Position numbers and translations under genes: made by a program
NCBI RefSeq assembly: GCF_000011245.1
Contig: NC_004193.1
Coordinates: 3,078,501 to 3,142,500, forward strand
Reading direction: 5' to 3'
Source: Oceanobacillus iheyensis HTE831
GTDB lineage: Bacteria > Bacillota > Bacilli > Bacillales > Amphibacillaceae
Length of the DNA stretch: 64,000 nucleotides
Notes under the pieces: model-generated
The model's database searches: none
Told to the model about the DNA's origin: nothing
Seen by the model: only the letters and a program-made list of their open reading frames with translations
Shown: piece after piece, positions 53,657 through 61,846 of the stretch
Layout of the letters: each line of letters opens with the position of its first letter
Numbering within the stretch: the first letter of the stretch is position 1

Positions 53657-54952
53657 TTATCCGTACAGAATATCAATAATACGTTGTTTTAAAGTTTCAT
53701 CTTCTATCTCCTGTATTCGATCCTTTGGAAAATATAACTTATGATCCGTTCGTTTCTTTCCAGAAATAGATTCTACAATATCGGAATGACGCGATAATTC
53801 TTTTAACCCGCCATCTGGCATCAATAAATGAATCGGTAATCGTTCTTCCTCTTCTCCAGGTCGATAAAAGTCATATGGTAAATCCGATGATGAATCAACG
53901 ACAAGATAATAATCAGGGTTAATTCCAGCATCATTAAATAATTGATATAATTCCATGCCTGCATTTATCTGTGGATCTGGATTGTATTCCACATATTTAA
54001 ATAGTCTACGATTTATAAATCTTTCACATAAATCTGCTAAAATTTCATCATTCTCTTCTTGCCATAGCTGAAAATAATAGTACACAATCATCTCGTCGAT
54101 CTTCAAGTAATCTTGCAGATCCACTCCTCCGCTAAAAAATGAGATAAAGTGTGTTGGTTTTAATTTAAATGTATACGAATCATCTTCATACAAATACTTT
54201 GCACGTTGGAAAATTTTCGAGAGAATAACTTCTGCACTCCTAGTTACCGGATGAAAATATACCTGCCAGTACATCTGATACCGACTCATAATGTAATCTT
54301 CAACAGCATGCATTCCTGTCGATTTAATAACCACCTGATCATCCATCGGTCGCATTACTCTTAGAATTCTCTCCATGTCAAAATGGCCATAGCTGACCCC
54401 CGTAAAATATGCATCCCTTTGTAAATAATCCATTCTATCTGCATCAATTTGGCTGGAAATCAAGCTCACGACAAGCTTATCCGGGTAGGTTTTTGCTATT
54501 ACATCTGCTACTTTTTGTGCAAAGTTTGGTGATACCTTATTTAAAATATCATTAACGGTCGTTTCTTCTAAAATAATTCGTTGTGTAAATTTCTCGTGAT
54601 CAAGTTTGAATACTTTTTCAAAGGAATGAGAAAAAGGTCCATGCCCTAAATCATGCAATAAAGCTGCGCATAGACATAACAATCGATCTTCGTTATCCCA
54701 ATTCACTCGATCCTGAAAGTTCATCATGATACGTCTGACGATTTCGTATACACCTAGTGAGTGGTTGAATCTACTATGTTCCGCCCCATGAAAAGTTAAA
54801 TTGGTCGTCCCCAGTTGCTTTACCCTTCGAAGTCTTTGAAACTCAGGAGCAGCTATCAAATCCCAAATCACCCGATCTCGAACATGAATGTACCGGTGAA
54901 CAGGGTCTTTAAATACTTTCTCTTCTGTTAGCTGTTGGTCTTTATATTCCAT
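53657..54952 (-). CDS. ywfO: HD-domain phosphohydrolase YwfO
   Basis: This 431-residue metal-dependent phosphohydrolase has the HD motif in LCAALLHDLGHGPFSHSFEK, preceded by the first histidine in RFNHSLGVYE, and a later conserved aspartate in SSQIDADRMDYLQRD. The family includes dGTPase-like enzymes, and the natural nucleotide substrate is uncertain. It is divergent from lipL, with 85 bases between them. Confidence 0.88.
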   Translation of the reverse strand: MEYKDQQLTEEKVFKDPVHRYIHVRDRVIWDLIAAPEFQRLRRVKQLGTTNLTFHGAEHSRFNHSLGVYEIVRRIMMNFQDRVNWDNEDRLLCLCAALLHDLGHGPFSHSFEKVFKLDHEKFTQRIILEETTVNDILNKVSPNFAQKVADVIAKTYPDKLVVSLISSQIDADRMDYLQRDAYFTGVSYGHFDMERILRVMRPMDDQVVIKSTGMHAVEDYIMSRYQMYWQVYFHPVTRSAEVILSKIFQRAKYLYEDDSYTFKLKPTHFISFFSGGVDLQDYLKIDEMIVYYYFQLWQEENDEILADLCERFINRRLFKYVEYNPDPQINAGMELYQLFNDAGINPDYYLVVDSSSDLPYDFYRPGEEEERLPIHLLMPDGGLKELSRHSDIVESISGKKRTDHKLYFPKDRIQEIEDETLKQRIIDILYG

Positions 54953-55037
54953 ATTTATGTCTCCATCCGATCTTTTTCGACGATTTTAGTATATTATATT
55001 ATAGTTAGACAGAGGATGAAAGCACAAGGAGGAAATT

Positions 55038-55877
55038 ATGAAAAACTGGAAAGAAATTATTCATCATCAAACATTTCGATATATAGATCATTCAACTCAA
55101 ACTGACATAGAAGGCAAACCTAATACAGCATTAACTTCTTTTGCTGTAGACGATACTTTAGCTATTTCTGTTAGTGAAGAAACCTCTCCTCCGGTGATCC
55201 GATTATGGGTACATTCAAAAACAATAGTACTTGGCATACCAGATTCACGGTTACCTTTTATTGATAGTGGCATGCAATTTATAGAACAGAATAATTATCA
55301 AGCTGTCGTTCGTAATTCGGGTGGTTTGGCAGTAGCTTTAGATGAAGGAGTATTAAATATTTCACTGATTATTCCTGGAGGAAAGAATTTATCTATCTAT
55401 GACTGCTACGAAGCTATGGTGCGATTTATTCAAGCGATGTTTCATGATTTAACCAACGATATAAAAGCATATGAAATTGTAGGTTCTTACTGTCCGGGAG
55501 ATTATGACCTTAGTATTGGAGGAAGAAAATTTGCTGGAATATCTCAACGCAGAGTTAAAAATGGTATTTCCGTTCAAATTTATTTAGATGTAGAAGGAAA
55601 TAGTAACCAACGAGCAGAAGTTATTCGAGAATTTTATAATAAAGGAAAGAAAAATATGGAGACTTCGTTTACGTATCCTGATGTCGACCCAAAAGTTATG
55701 GGATCACTGTCTGAACTACTAGGAGTAGCTTTAACAGTGGATGATGTCCAAAAACGAGTTGTCCATACATTGGAAAAATTGTCTGATGAAATAGTAGAAA
55801 TTCCTTTCCAAGAAGAGGAAATCGTCAATTTCAAAAAACGTTATAAACAAATGGTAAAACGGAATGAATCAAATTAA
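55038..55877 (+). CDS. lipL: Octanoyl-[GcvH]:protein N-octanoyltransferase LipL
   Basis: This 279-residue amidotransferase moves octanoyl or lipoyl groups from GcvH to the E2 subunits of dehydrogenases. The nucleophilic cysteine is C152 in VGSYCPGDYDLSIGGRKFAGISQRR, and the family lysine lies in GGRKFAG. It matches B. subtilis LipL (YwfL) and is next to pta, as there. AAGGAGG precedes the ATG. Confidence 0.93.
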   Translation: MKNWKEIIHHQTFRYIDHSTQTDIEGKPNTALTSFAVDDTLAISVSEETSPPVIRLWVHSKTIVLGIPDSRLPFIDSGMQFIEQNNYQAVVRNSGGLAVALDEGVLNISLIIPGGKNLSIYDCYEAMVRFIQAMFHDLTNDIKAYEIVGSYCPGDYDLSIGGRKFAGISQRRVKNGISVQIYLDVEGNSNQRAEVIREFYNKGKKNMETSFTYPDVDPKVMGSLSELLGVALTVDDVQKRVVHTLEKLSDEIVEIPFQEEEIVNFKKRYKQMVKRNESN

Positions 55878-55934
55878 ATTTGGGGCTGGAAATTAGAATG
55901 GATAAGTACTAAATAGCTGCTACAGAAATATAAT

Positions 55935-55989
55935 CCCCTTCCGGTAGACAGTGAAATATAAAAACTGTTTACCGGAAGGGGAGTTTTTT
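55935..55989 (+). terminator. Terminator between lipL and pta
   Basis: CCCCTTCCGGTA and TACCGGAAGGGG pair, extended by ACAGT/ACTGT, and only the plus strand ends in TTTTTT. It therefore chiefly serves lipL, though pta transcripts also meet the stem. Confidence 0.92.
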
Positions 55990-55991
55990 AA

Positions 55992-56966
55992 TTATTCTCC
56001 TACTGCTTGCGCGGCAGTTATTAATGCTAAATTATAGACATCTTCAGAACTACATCCACGGGAAAGATCGTTTACTGGACGATTCAATCCTTGAAGAATT
56101 GGACCTACTGCTTCAAATCCACCTAAACGTTGTGCAATCTTATATCCGATGTTCCCTGCTTCTAAACTTGGGAATACAAATACATTAGCATTGCCTTTTA
56201 GAACGGAATCAGGAGCTTTTTTCTCTGCTACACTTGGAACAAATGCAGCATCAAATTGGAATTCTCCATCTATTACTAGAGATGGATCCTTCTCTTTAGC
56301 AATTTCTAATGCCTCAGACACTTTTTCTGTTTCTGGTGATTTTGCAGAACCTTTTGTAGAGAAACTCAACATAGCAACTTTAGGATCTACATCAAATAGA
56401 GCCCCTGTTTTTGCACTCTCAACAGCAATTTCTGCTAGATCATTACTGTCAGGTGTAATGTTGATAGCACAATCAGCAAATACATACTTTTCCTCATCAC
56501 GAACCATGATGAATACACCAGAAGTTTTCTTTACGCCTTCTTTTGTTTTAATGATTTGTAATGCGGGACGTACAGTATCTGCAGTGGAATGAGCCGCACC
56601 ACTAACTAGTCCATCCGCTTTATTTAAATAAACAAGCATGGTTCCGAAATAATTTCCGTCAAGAAGAATTTTCTTTGCATCTTCTTCTGTTGCTTTTCCT
56701 TTTCTTCGTTCCACGAAAGCTGAAACCATGTCAGAAAACTCATCATAGTTAGCTGGATCGATAACCTCACAACCTTTTAATGATACATCAAGATCTTTTG
56801 CTTTTGCCTCCACATCTTGTGTACCGCCAATTAAAATTGGTGTCATGATCCCTTCTTCTGCTAAGCGACTTGCTGCAGTTAATATACGTTCATCTAATCC
56901 TTCTGGAAAGACAATTTTCTTATCAGCAGCCGTTACTTTTTCAGCTAATTGTTCGAATAATCCCAT
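55992..56966 (-). CDS. pta: Phosphate acetyltransferase Pta
   Basis: This 324-residue enzyme converts acetyl-CoA and phosphate to acetyl phosphate for acetate overflow. The conserved blocks KIVFPEGLDERILTAA, GLVSGAAHSTADTVRPAL and the C-terminal FPSLEAGNIGYKIAQRL are intact. It is the short, single-domain type of Bacillus. ATG at 56966 with AGGAGG upstream. I looked for a catabolite (cre) site and saw only a poor match. Confidence 0.96.
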   Translation of the reverse strand: MGLFEQLAEKVTAADKKIVFPEGLDERILTAASRLAEEGIMTPILIGGTQDVEAKAKDLDVSLKGCEVIDPANYDEFSDMVSAFVERRKGKATEEDAKKILLDGNYFGTMLVYLNKADGLVSGAAHSTADTVRPALQIIKTKEGVKKTSGVFIMVRDEEKYVFADCAINITPDSNDLAEIAVESAKTGALFDVDPKVAMLSFSTKGSAKSPETEKVSEALEIAKEKDPSLVIDGEFQFDAAFVPSVAEKKAPDSVLKGNANVFVFPSLEAGNIGYKIAQRLGGFEAVGPILQGLNRPVNDLSRGCSSEDVYNLALITAAQAVGE

Positions 56967-57145
56967 AATGTATGCCTCCTAGTAGCCTTTACAAACTTGT
57001 GAATACTTTCTCATGATAAACTATCACAGTAAACAAATAAAGTGAAGCGCATAGTATGAATTCATAATTTTTGACAAACAATTGACAATAGAAACTTTCA
57101 AGTCGATTTTTAAATTTGTTTCATATGATTAGAATACCCTACTTA

Positions 57146-57154
57146 TGCTATAGT
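57146..57154 (+). promoter_or_regulatory. Extended -10 promoter of hemQ
   Basis: TGCTATAGT at 57146-57154 is an extended -10 element; the base sequence 17 bases before is a poor -35. The transcript would start about 35 bases before the hemQ ATG. Confidence 0.45.
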
Positions 57155-57197
57155 AAAAGCAGAACATGTATTTTTTCTATATAAGGAGTTGTTAAAT

Positions 57198-57947
57198 ATG
57201 GCAGAGGCAGTAGTTACGGTTGACGGTTGGTCAGCACTACATGATACACGTCAATTTGATTGGACATCTTGGAAATTAATTTCTAAGGAAGAAAGACAAG
57301 CAGCTATAGATGAATTCCAACAACTAATTTCTAAATGGGAAGCTGTAGAAGAAGAAAAACAAGGGAGCCATGGGATATATAAAGTAGTTGGTAACAAGGC
57401 AGACTTTATGTTTATTTTCTTACGTGAAAGCTTCCAAGAATTAGAGCAAATTAAAACTGAAATTAATAAGACAAAACTTGGCGACTTCTTAATCCCTGGG
57501 TATTCTTATGTTTCAATTATTGAAAAGACCATGCATGATCCAATGAAAGCTGGTGAGGATCGTGAACTTTCTGCATACGTTAAAGAAGCACTAAAACCTA
57601 CCATGCCGAAATGGGAGCATGCTTGTTTCTATCCAATGGCTCGTCGTCGTGATCCAGGTGTAAACTGGTTTGAAATTGAAAAAGAAGAACGCACAAAACT
57701 TTTATATGAACATGGAATGACCGGTAGAAAATACGCCGGAAAAGTGAAAGAGATTATCACAGGTTCCATTGGTTTAGATGAATGGGAATGGGGAGTAACA
57801 TTATTTGCCCATGATCCGCTTCAGTTCAAAAAAATTGTTTATGAAATGAGATTTGATGAGGTAACAACTAAATACGCTGAGTTTGGCGACTTTATTGTTG
57901 GAAACTTCTTAGAAAAAGAAGAACTTTCCAACCATTTATCTATATAA
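57198..57947 (+). CDS. hemQ: Coproheme decarboxylase HemQ
   Basis: This 249-residue chlorite-dismutase-fold protein makes protoheme from coproheme in Gram-positive bacteria. Conserved segments are YSYVSIIEKTMHDP (radical-forming tyrosine), MPKWEHACFYPMARRRDPG and the proximal histidine in YEHGMTGRKYAGKV. The usual arginine found in true chlorite dismutases is not apparent. ATG at 57198 has AAGGAG nine bases upstream. It lies divergent from pta, as in B. subtilis (ywfI). Confidence 0.95.
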   Translation: MAEAVVTVDGWSALHDTRQFDWTSWKLISKEERQAAIDEFQQLISKWEAVEEEKQGSHGIYKVVGNKADFMFIFLRESFQELEQIKTEINKTKLGDFLIPGYSYVSIIEKTMHDPMKAGEDRELSAYVKEALKPTMPKWEHACFYPMARRRDPGVNWFEIEKEERTKLLYEHGMTGRKYAGKVKEIITGSIGLDEWEWGVTLFAHDPLQFKKIVYEMRFDEVTTKYAEFGDFIVGNFLEKEELSNHLSI

Positions 57948-57958
57948 GCGTTCGCAAG

Positions 57959-57994
57959 AGACTTTCTATCTTTTTGATGGAAAGTCTTTTTTTA
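57959..57994 (+). terminator. Terminator after hemQ
   Basis: AGACTTTC and GAAAGTCT pair, with an inner ATC/GAT, and are followed by TTTTTTT. It starts 11 bases past the stop. Confidence 0.88.
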
Positions 57995-57997
57995 TTG

Positions 57998-58026
57998 TCA
58001 TTTTATTCGAAATACAGGCATAAAAA
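57998..58026 (+). promoter_or_regulatory. Sigma-E-like promoter of cwlJ
   Basis: -35 TCATTTT (57998-58004), 14 bases, -10 CATAAAAA (58019-58026). Matches to the sigma-E pattern kmATATT and CATACAmT are 6 of 7 and 6 of 8. CwlJ is made in the mother cell under sigma-E in B. subtilis. Confidence 0.5.
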
Positions 58027-58078
58027 TAAATATTGAGATCGACATTTTAGATGAGAAATATGGAAATGAGGTATCTCT

Positions 58079-58504
58079 ATGGCCGTTGTGAAACATAACG
58101 AGGCAGAAGTAGAATTACTTGCCCGTCTCATGCGTGCTGAAGCTGAGGGTGATGGTGACTTAGGAATGTTGATGGTTGGAAACACCGGTATTAATAGGGT
58201 GATTGCAAGTTGTTTAGATTTCCCAAACATCCGCACTATAACCAATATGGTTTATCAAAGTCCCGGTGGATTTGAAGCAACACAGAAAGGCTATTTTTAT
58301 CAAAGAGCACGTCAATCTGAAATACGTCTTGCTCGAAGGGTGATACAAGGAGAAAGGCAACATCCTGCCTCAAATTCGTTATGGTTTTTTATGCCTGAAG
58401 GCGCATGTCCGGAACAATGGTATGGTCAGTGGAATGTTGGTAGATATAAGGCTCATTGTTTTTATGCACCAACTGCTGCAGATTGTCCAGAAGTATTTCG
58501 TTAA
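58079..58504 (+). CDS. cwlJ: Spore cortex-lytic hydrolase CwlJ
   Basis: This 141-residue coat-associated hydrolase belongs to the Hydrolase_2 family and degrades spore cortex during germination. The catalytic region LLARLMRAEAEGDGDLGMLMVGNTGINR with its glutamate (seen as RAEAEGDGD) and the segment ASNSLWFFMPEGACPEQWY are typical. It has no signal peptide, as expected for a protein deposited from the mother cell. It leads the cwlJ-gerQ pair. Confidence 0.95.
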   Translation: MAVVKHNEAEVELLARLMRAEAEGDGDLGMLMVGNTGINRVIASCLDFPNIRTITNMVYQSPGGFEATQKGYFYQRARQSEIRLARRVIQGERQHPASNSLWFFMPEGACPEQWYGQWNVGRYKAHCFYAPTAADCPEVFR

Positions 58505-58556
58505 GCGAGCTTATTTAGATTCGCTAAATCTATGAACAGATTAGGAGGGAACATCC

Positions 58557-59030
58557 ATGAGTGAAAATGAAAACCAGTCCAACTATCAAAACTATCCTTA
58601 TCAACAACCGCAATCTCAACAACCATACTACTATTATCCAAACACTTCACCTGCATTCTATCCAGTATACCCAACAAGGCAGTTCAATCAAGGTAATCAA
58701 CAGGGGGGACAACAACAGCCACAGCAACAACCACCACAAACCGGTGGTATGGGAGGTCTACCAGTTCAACAATCGTTTATCGAAAATATTTTACGCATGA
58801 ACAGAGGTGAGTTAGGCACTTTCTATATGACTTTTGAAAATAGCTCACAACAAACAGAGTTTCGTGGCTATATCGAAGAAGCAGGAAGAGATCATATTTT
58901 GATTCGAGAAGAAGGATCACAGCGCAGATTTTTATTATTAATGGTATATCTTGATTACGTTACATTCGATAACGAAATCAATTATTCATACCCATATGGT
59001 CAACAATTATCTACTTATTCTCCAAGATAG
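58557..59030 (+). CDS. gerQ: Spore coat protein GerQ
   Basis: This 157-residue coat protein has a Gln/Tyr/Pro/Asn-rich N-terminal half (YPYQQPQSQQPYYYYP) and a conserved C-terminal domain (QSFIENILRMNRGELGTFYM, GRDHILIREE). GerQ is needed for CwlJ to locate in the coat and is cross-linked by transglutaminase through lysines; the N-terminal part here is unusually poor in lysine and rich in glutamine. It follows cwlJ by 52 bases; AGGAGGG precedes the ATG. Confidence 0.94.
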   Translation: MSENENQSNYQNYPYQQPQSQQPYYYYPNTSPAFYPVYPTRQFNQGNQQGGQQQPQQQPPQTGGMGGLPVQQSFIENILRMNRGELGTFYMTFENSSQQTEFRGYIEEAGRDHILIREEGSQRRFLLLMVYLDYVTFDNEINYSYPYGQQLSTYSPR

Positions 59031-59045
59031 ATAGGCGAAACCGTA

Positions 59046-59322
59046 TAAAGAGGTTGGAACAAAAGTATTCATGCAAAAGAGAAATCCGATGAATGAATAT
59101 ACAGCACTTATCCTAAGGCGGCTGGGGAGCCTCCGGATGCTTATGCATCGGGAGGCTCAGCTAGGCCTTGCTCTCATAAGACACAAGGAAGACTGCGACA
59201 GCATTGCATCGCACGCAGAAAATTGATTTTTATTTTCAAGGAGTATCCGTATATTTCTTTCGCTTATTCTAGCTTTCATACGTCTTTTGATCAAAACTAT
59301 TTGTTATATCCCAACCTCTTTA
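59046..59322. repeat. Interspersed repeat family B, full copy
   Basis: The ends are inverted: TAAAGAGGTTGG at 59046-59057 and CCAACCTCTTTA at 59311-59322. Inside is a GC-rich hairpin, GAGCCTCCGGATGC against GCATCGGGAGGCTC. The first part (ACAAAAGTATTCATGCAAAA, GAAATCCG) matches the copy at 60854-61030. It nearly fills the gap after gerQ. Confidence 0.75.
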
Positions 59323-59346
59323 TTCCATTTGTTAGCGAGGTGCACA

Positions 59347-59598
59347 ATGAGACATCCTTATCAAAAATTTATTCAAATGGAAGTTATTGGTTTAGTGCTT
59401 TCTTTTCTTTGTGGTATCACAGCCTTAATTACAGGATGGATAATTCTTCTGTTTGTTGCTGTGTATTTGCTTGTAGTTAGCATTGTTTGTGATGCAATAA
59501 TTTTAATGCAAACAAGACGTCAATCAGAAGCTATGAAACAGGCTATCCGAGCATTTGTTTTATTTTTATTAATTACATCTATGTTCTTTCAATTATAA
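59347..59598 (+). CDS. Small membrane protein of unknown function
   Basis: This 83-residue protein has a short polar start (MRHPYQKFIQ), two adjoining helices at about 12-50 and a third at the C-terminus (IRAFVLFLLITSMFF), with a basic stretch between them (QTRRQSEAMKQ). GAGGTG is a few bases before the ATG. Its end overlaps the convergent ywdK by 6 bases. I do not recognise the family; the hydrophobic pattern and ribosome site make it likely real. Confidence 0.65.
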   Translation: MRHPYQKFIQMEVIGLVLSFLCGITALITGWIILLFVAVYLLVVSIVCDAIILMQTRRQSEAMKQAIRAFVLFLLITSMFFQL

Positions 59599-59964
59599 TA
59601 GTCTCATCGCTGCAACGCCTAGTAACACCCAACCAATAAGGAATGCAAGTCCACCAACAGGTGTAATCATTGCGAAGGTCGTTATACTTGTAAAAGAATA
59701 AACATATAAACTTCCTGAAAAAAGAATAATTCCCACAAGAAACATCCAGCCACTAGTTGTTAATAATCCACTTCCTTCAAATCTCGCCAATAAAAGGGCA
59801 ACGGCGATTATTGCAATGGTGTGAAACATTTGATAGTCTACTGCTTTTCCCCAGTTATTCATTGCTTTTTCAGAGAGTCTTCCTTCTAACCCATGTGCAC
59901 CAAATGCACCTAAAGCAACTGCTAAAAACCCTAGTATAGCTCCAATTATTAAAAATAACTTCAT
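59593..59964 (-). CDS. ywdK: DUF423 membrane protein YwdK
   Basis: This 123-residue protein has four predicted membrane helices and the DUF423 signature GAFGAHGLEGRLSEKAMNNWGKAVDYQMFHTIA in broken form (GAFGAHGLE, YQMFHTIA) and GGLAFLIGWVLL at the end. The function is unknown. It is 18 bases after ywdI, so the two form an operon, as in Bacillus. Confidence 0.9.
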   Translation of the reverse strand: MKLFLIIGAILGFLAVALGAFGAHGLEGRLSEKAMNNWGKAVDYQMFHTIAIIAVALLLARFEGSGLLTTSGWMFLVGIILFSGSLYVYSFTSITTFAMITPVGGLAFLIGWVLLGVAAMRLL

Positions 59965-59982
59965 TTTAGTTTCCCTCCGATG

Positions 59983-60318
59983 TTAAAAATCAAATAATGA
60001 GTCTCCATTCGCTTCATCATCATCAGTAGATTTCTTCTTTTTTAATCCGCTTGATTTTGAAGTATTTCCAAGCATTGCCTTTATTTCAGCATCCGTAAAT
60101 TGTGATTCAGAATCTGAATCTTGTATAATGTGTGGAGTTGTAATTGAGGAAACTGTTGATTCTTTATTTAAAGTGGGAGTTTCCTCATCAAATAACTCGC
60201 TTAACATACGGACATTTCCTATTCTTTTTTTTAATTGTGAGGAGTTGTTCGCCTCACGCTTGGCTGCTTCTAATTCTGCTATCATTTTATTAATGATGGT
60301 TTCATTGGAAACCGACAT
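59983..60318 (-). CDS. ywdI: YwdI family protein (DUF5327)
   Basis: This 111-residue protein has a helical N-terminal part (ETIINKMIAELEAAKREAN, LKKRIGNVRMLSELF) and a polar, probably disordered remainder ending in SLFDF. It fits YwdI/DUF5327 by sequence style and by its place next to ywdK. The function is unknown. ATG at 60318 has AAGGAGA upstream; a start at 60339 is not supported. Confidence 0.8.
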   Translation of the reverse strand: MSVSNETIINKMIAELEAAKREANNSSQLKKRIGNVRMLSELFDEETPTLNKESTVSSITTPHIIQDSDSESQFTDAEIKAMLGNTSKSSGLKKKKSTDDDEANGDSLFDF

Positions 60319-60413
60319 AACGCTCTCTCCTTCATTCATTCTTTCATGAAATTATAGCACGAAAGCTATTGATTTTATACAATTGTATATTGATGATTTT
60401 TACTATTAGCCCA

Positions 60414-60448
60414 AAATAAAAAAGGGTTTCGGAATGTCCGATGCCCCT
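60414..60448 (-). terminator. Terminator after the 55-codon gene
   Basis: On the minus strand GGGGCATCGGA and TCCGAAACCC pair with one internal mismatch and are followed by TTTTTTATTTT, directly after the stop at 60452. Confidence 0.7.
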
Positions 60449-60451
60449 CTA

Positions 60452-60619
60452 TCACGAATTCATTGTATATAAATTTCCTTCTTTTGATTTCAGCTCTTCT
60501 TCTAATTGTTCCACCGTATAGCGTTCATACATCCATTGCAAAAATCTAATTTCTTCATCTTGCAATCTTCTCCCAAGCTTCTCCGTAGTATCATTACAAA
60601 TTTGAAAAAAGCTTTGCAT
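60452..60619 (-). CDS. Small helical protein, 55 residues, unknown function
   Basis: Reading the minus strand from the ATG at 60619 gives a 55-codon gene beginning MQSFFQICNDTTEKLG and continuing RRLQDEEIRFLQWMYERYT. GGGGGAG lies eight bases before the ATG and a terminator follows the TGA at once. The product is charged, amphipathic and predicted helical, with no signal peptide and one cysteine. I do not recognise a family. The ribosome site, terminator and protein-like composition all support a real gene. It is separated from ywdI by 133 bases. Confidence 0.75.
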   Translation of the reverse strand: MQSFFQICNDTTEKLGRRLQDEEIRFLQWMYERYTVEQLEEELKSKEGNLYTMNS

Positions 60620-60853
60620 ACCGGCAACTCCCCCTATACGTGCTACTAACTATAAACAATTATACTCGCTAAAACTATCGCAATCAATAGCAAATTGATA
60701 ATTTACTGAATTTACAGTTTTCAGTTGGATAAGTGAATATTCATTCAGTAGGGGGTTTTTCTCCTTCATACCCTCTCAAAGCTTAGTTTCATCGCCTTGA
60801 ATTATGCGTATTTATGCTCATTACCATACGAAATAAATACATATTTTTTTAAA

Positions 60854-61030
60854 AGAAGTTGGGACAAAAGTATAGATGCAAAAGATAAATCCGTGATTGG
60901 TTTTTACATACCCGCTATTAGAAATATACCCCACTTATTTAGCGGAGGCAAGTGCGCCTTCGTATATTTCTTACAGCTCATCCGTTATCTGACCAATACT
61001 TTTTTAGTTAGTCCCAACCTCTCTTAAAAG
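60854..61030. repeat. Interspersed repeat family B, shorter copy
   Basis: The ends AGTTGGGAC (60857-60865) and GTCCCAACCTC (61011-61021) are inverted. The start GGGACAAAAGTATAGATGCA and AAAGATAAATCCG matches 59046-59322. It fills much of the gap 60620-61033 and its end reaches the 3' end of the phasin-like gene, where it may serve as terminator. Confidence 0.7.
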
Positions 61031-61033
61031 TGC

Positions 61034-61333
61034 TTATTGATCACTTAACTTGTCCTCTAGCTCTGTGAGTCTTGCACGAATTTCTTGAATGTCTTCTACG
61101 GTTGCAATTCCATAATCCTTGGCAAGCTGTTGAGTTTGTTGATGTTGTTTCGCATCCCACTCTTCTTTCTTCATACCGCCTTTTTCAATAAAGTTATCCA
61201 TTACGGTTTTCGCTTGCTCTTGTGTTAATTCGTTTTTATCAACAAGTTCTTTCAGTTTCTTATCAAATTTCTCCTTGCCACTTACAGCAGCTCCTAAACC
61301 AAGTAAGAAACCTTTTCGTAAATAATCACTCAT
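61034..61333 (-). CDS. Phasin-like small protein (COG3937 type)
   Basis: This 99-residue protein starts with a glycine-rich amphipathic helix (YLRKGFLLGLGAAVSGKEKF), then helices NELTQEQAKTVMDNFIEKGG, and ends in a coiled coil (VEDIQEIRARLTELEDKLSD). This layout is that of small phasin-related proteins linked to polyhydroxyalkanoate granules in other genera. No PHA synthase gene is in the window, so a granule role is only a family-based suggestion. It stands alone. Confidence 0.75.
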   Translation of the reverse strand: MSDYLRKGFLLGLGAAVSGKEKFDKKLKELVDKNELTQEQAKTVMDNFIEKGGMKKEEWDAKQHQQTQQLAKDYGIATVEDIQEIRARLTELEDKLSDQ

Positions 61334-61606
61334 CTATTACACCCCCTTCAATGAAACATTCACTTTCAAAGATGCATCTGGAGAATAAAAATTCTCCGTA
61401 TTACTTCTATTATAGTGAATGAACTACCATATCGTAAATTAATTTAACGAATCATTACTACATTATTTCCATAGTAGTTAGTATATTCCCGATTTGAATA
61501 GATTTAATCCATTTATTAAAATAGCTTCATTCACAATGTACTAGTGTTATCAACAAATGAATAATTAGTGATATTTAAATAATAATATTCATATTATAGG
61601 GACAAA

Positions 61607-61712
61607 TTGATTTTGATTGAAATGGAAGTAGACAATAAAGAAATTGTGTTTTTAAGTTAGCTAAAAAGTGTCTGTGCAAATCGCACTCTGCAATGTAAAT
61701 CAAACAAAGCAA
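61607..61712. repeat. Interspersed repeat family M, worn copy
   Basis: TTTTGATTGAAATGGAAGTA at one end and CTGCAATGTAAATCAAACAA at the other retain the inverted ends of family M around a shortened middle (AAGTTAGCTAAAAAGTGTCTG). It is the only recognisable structure in the first two-thirds of the gap 61334-61846. Confidence 0.65.
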
Positions 61713-61754
61713 TGCTCGGATTTCTCATGTTTTCTTCATGAAGTAAAAAAATGA

Positions 61755-61783
61755 TTGAATATACTTTCCTCATAATGTATAAT
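61755..61783 (+). promoter_or_regulatory. Promoter of the YjiH-like gene
   Basis: -35 TTGAAT (61755-61760), 17 bases, and a perfect -10 TATAAT (61778-61783). The leader would be about 57 bases. Confidence 0.75.
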
Positions 61784-61846
61784 TATGCAGTCGGTACAAT
61801 CTACTATAAATACATTTAGATAAATATATATTTGGGGGTCAATATT

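Noticed and set aside
56967..57197. Catabolite-response (cre) site before pta
   Set aside because: The best candidate, around GTGAAGCGCA, lacks one base of the consensus spacing, so I did not list it.
58557..58800. Second plus-strand frame rich in Asn and His at the start of gerQ
   Set aside because: It is a frame-shifted reading of the repetitive gerQ 5' half and lacks its own ribosome site.
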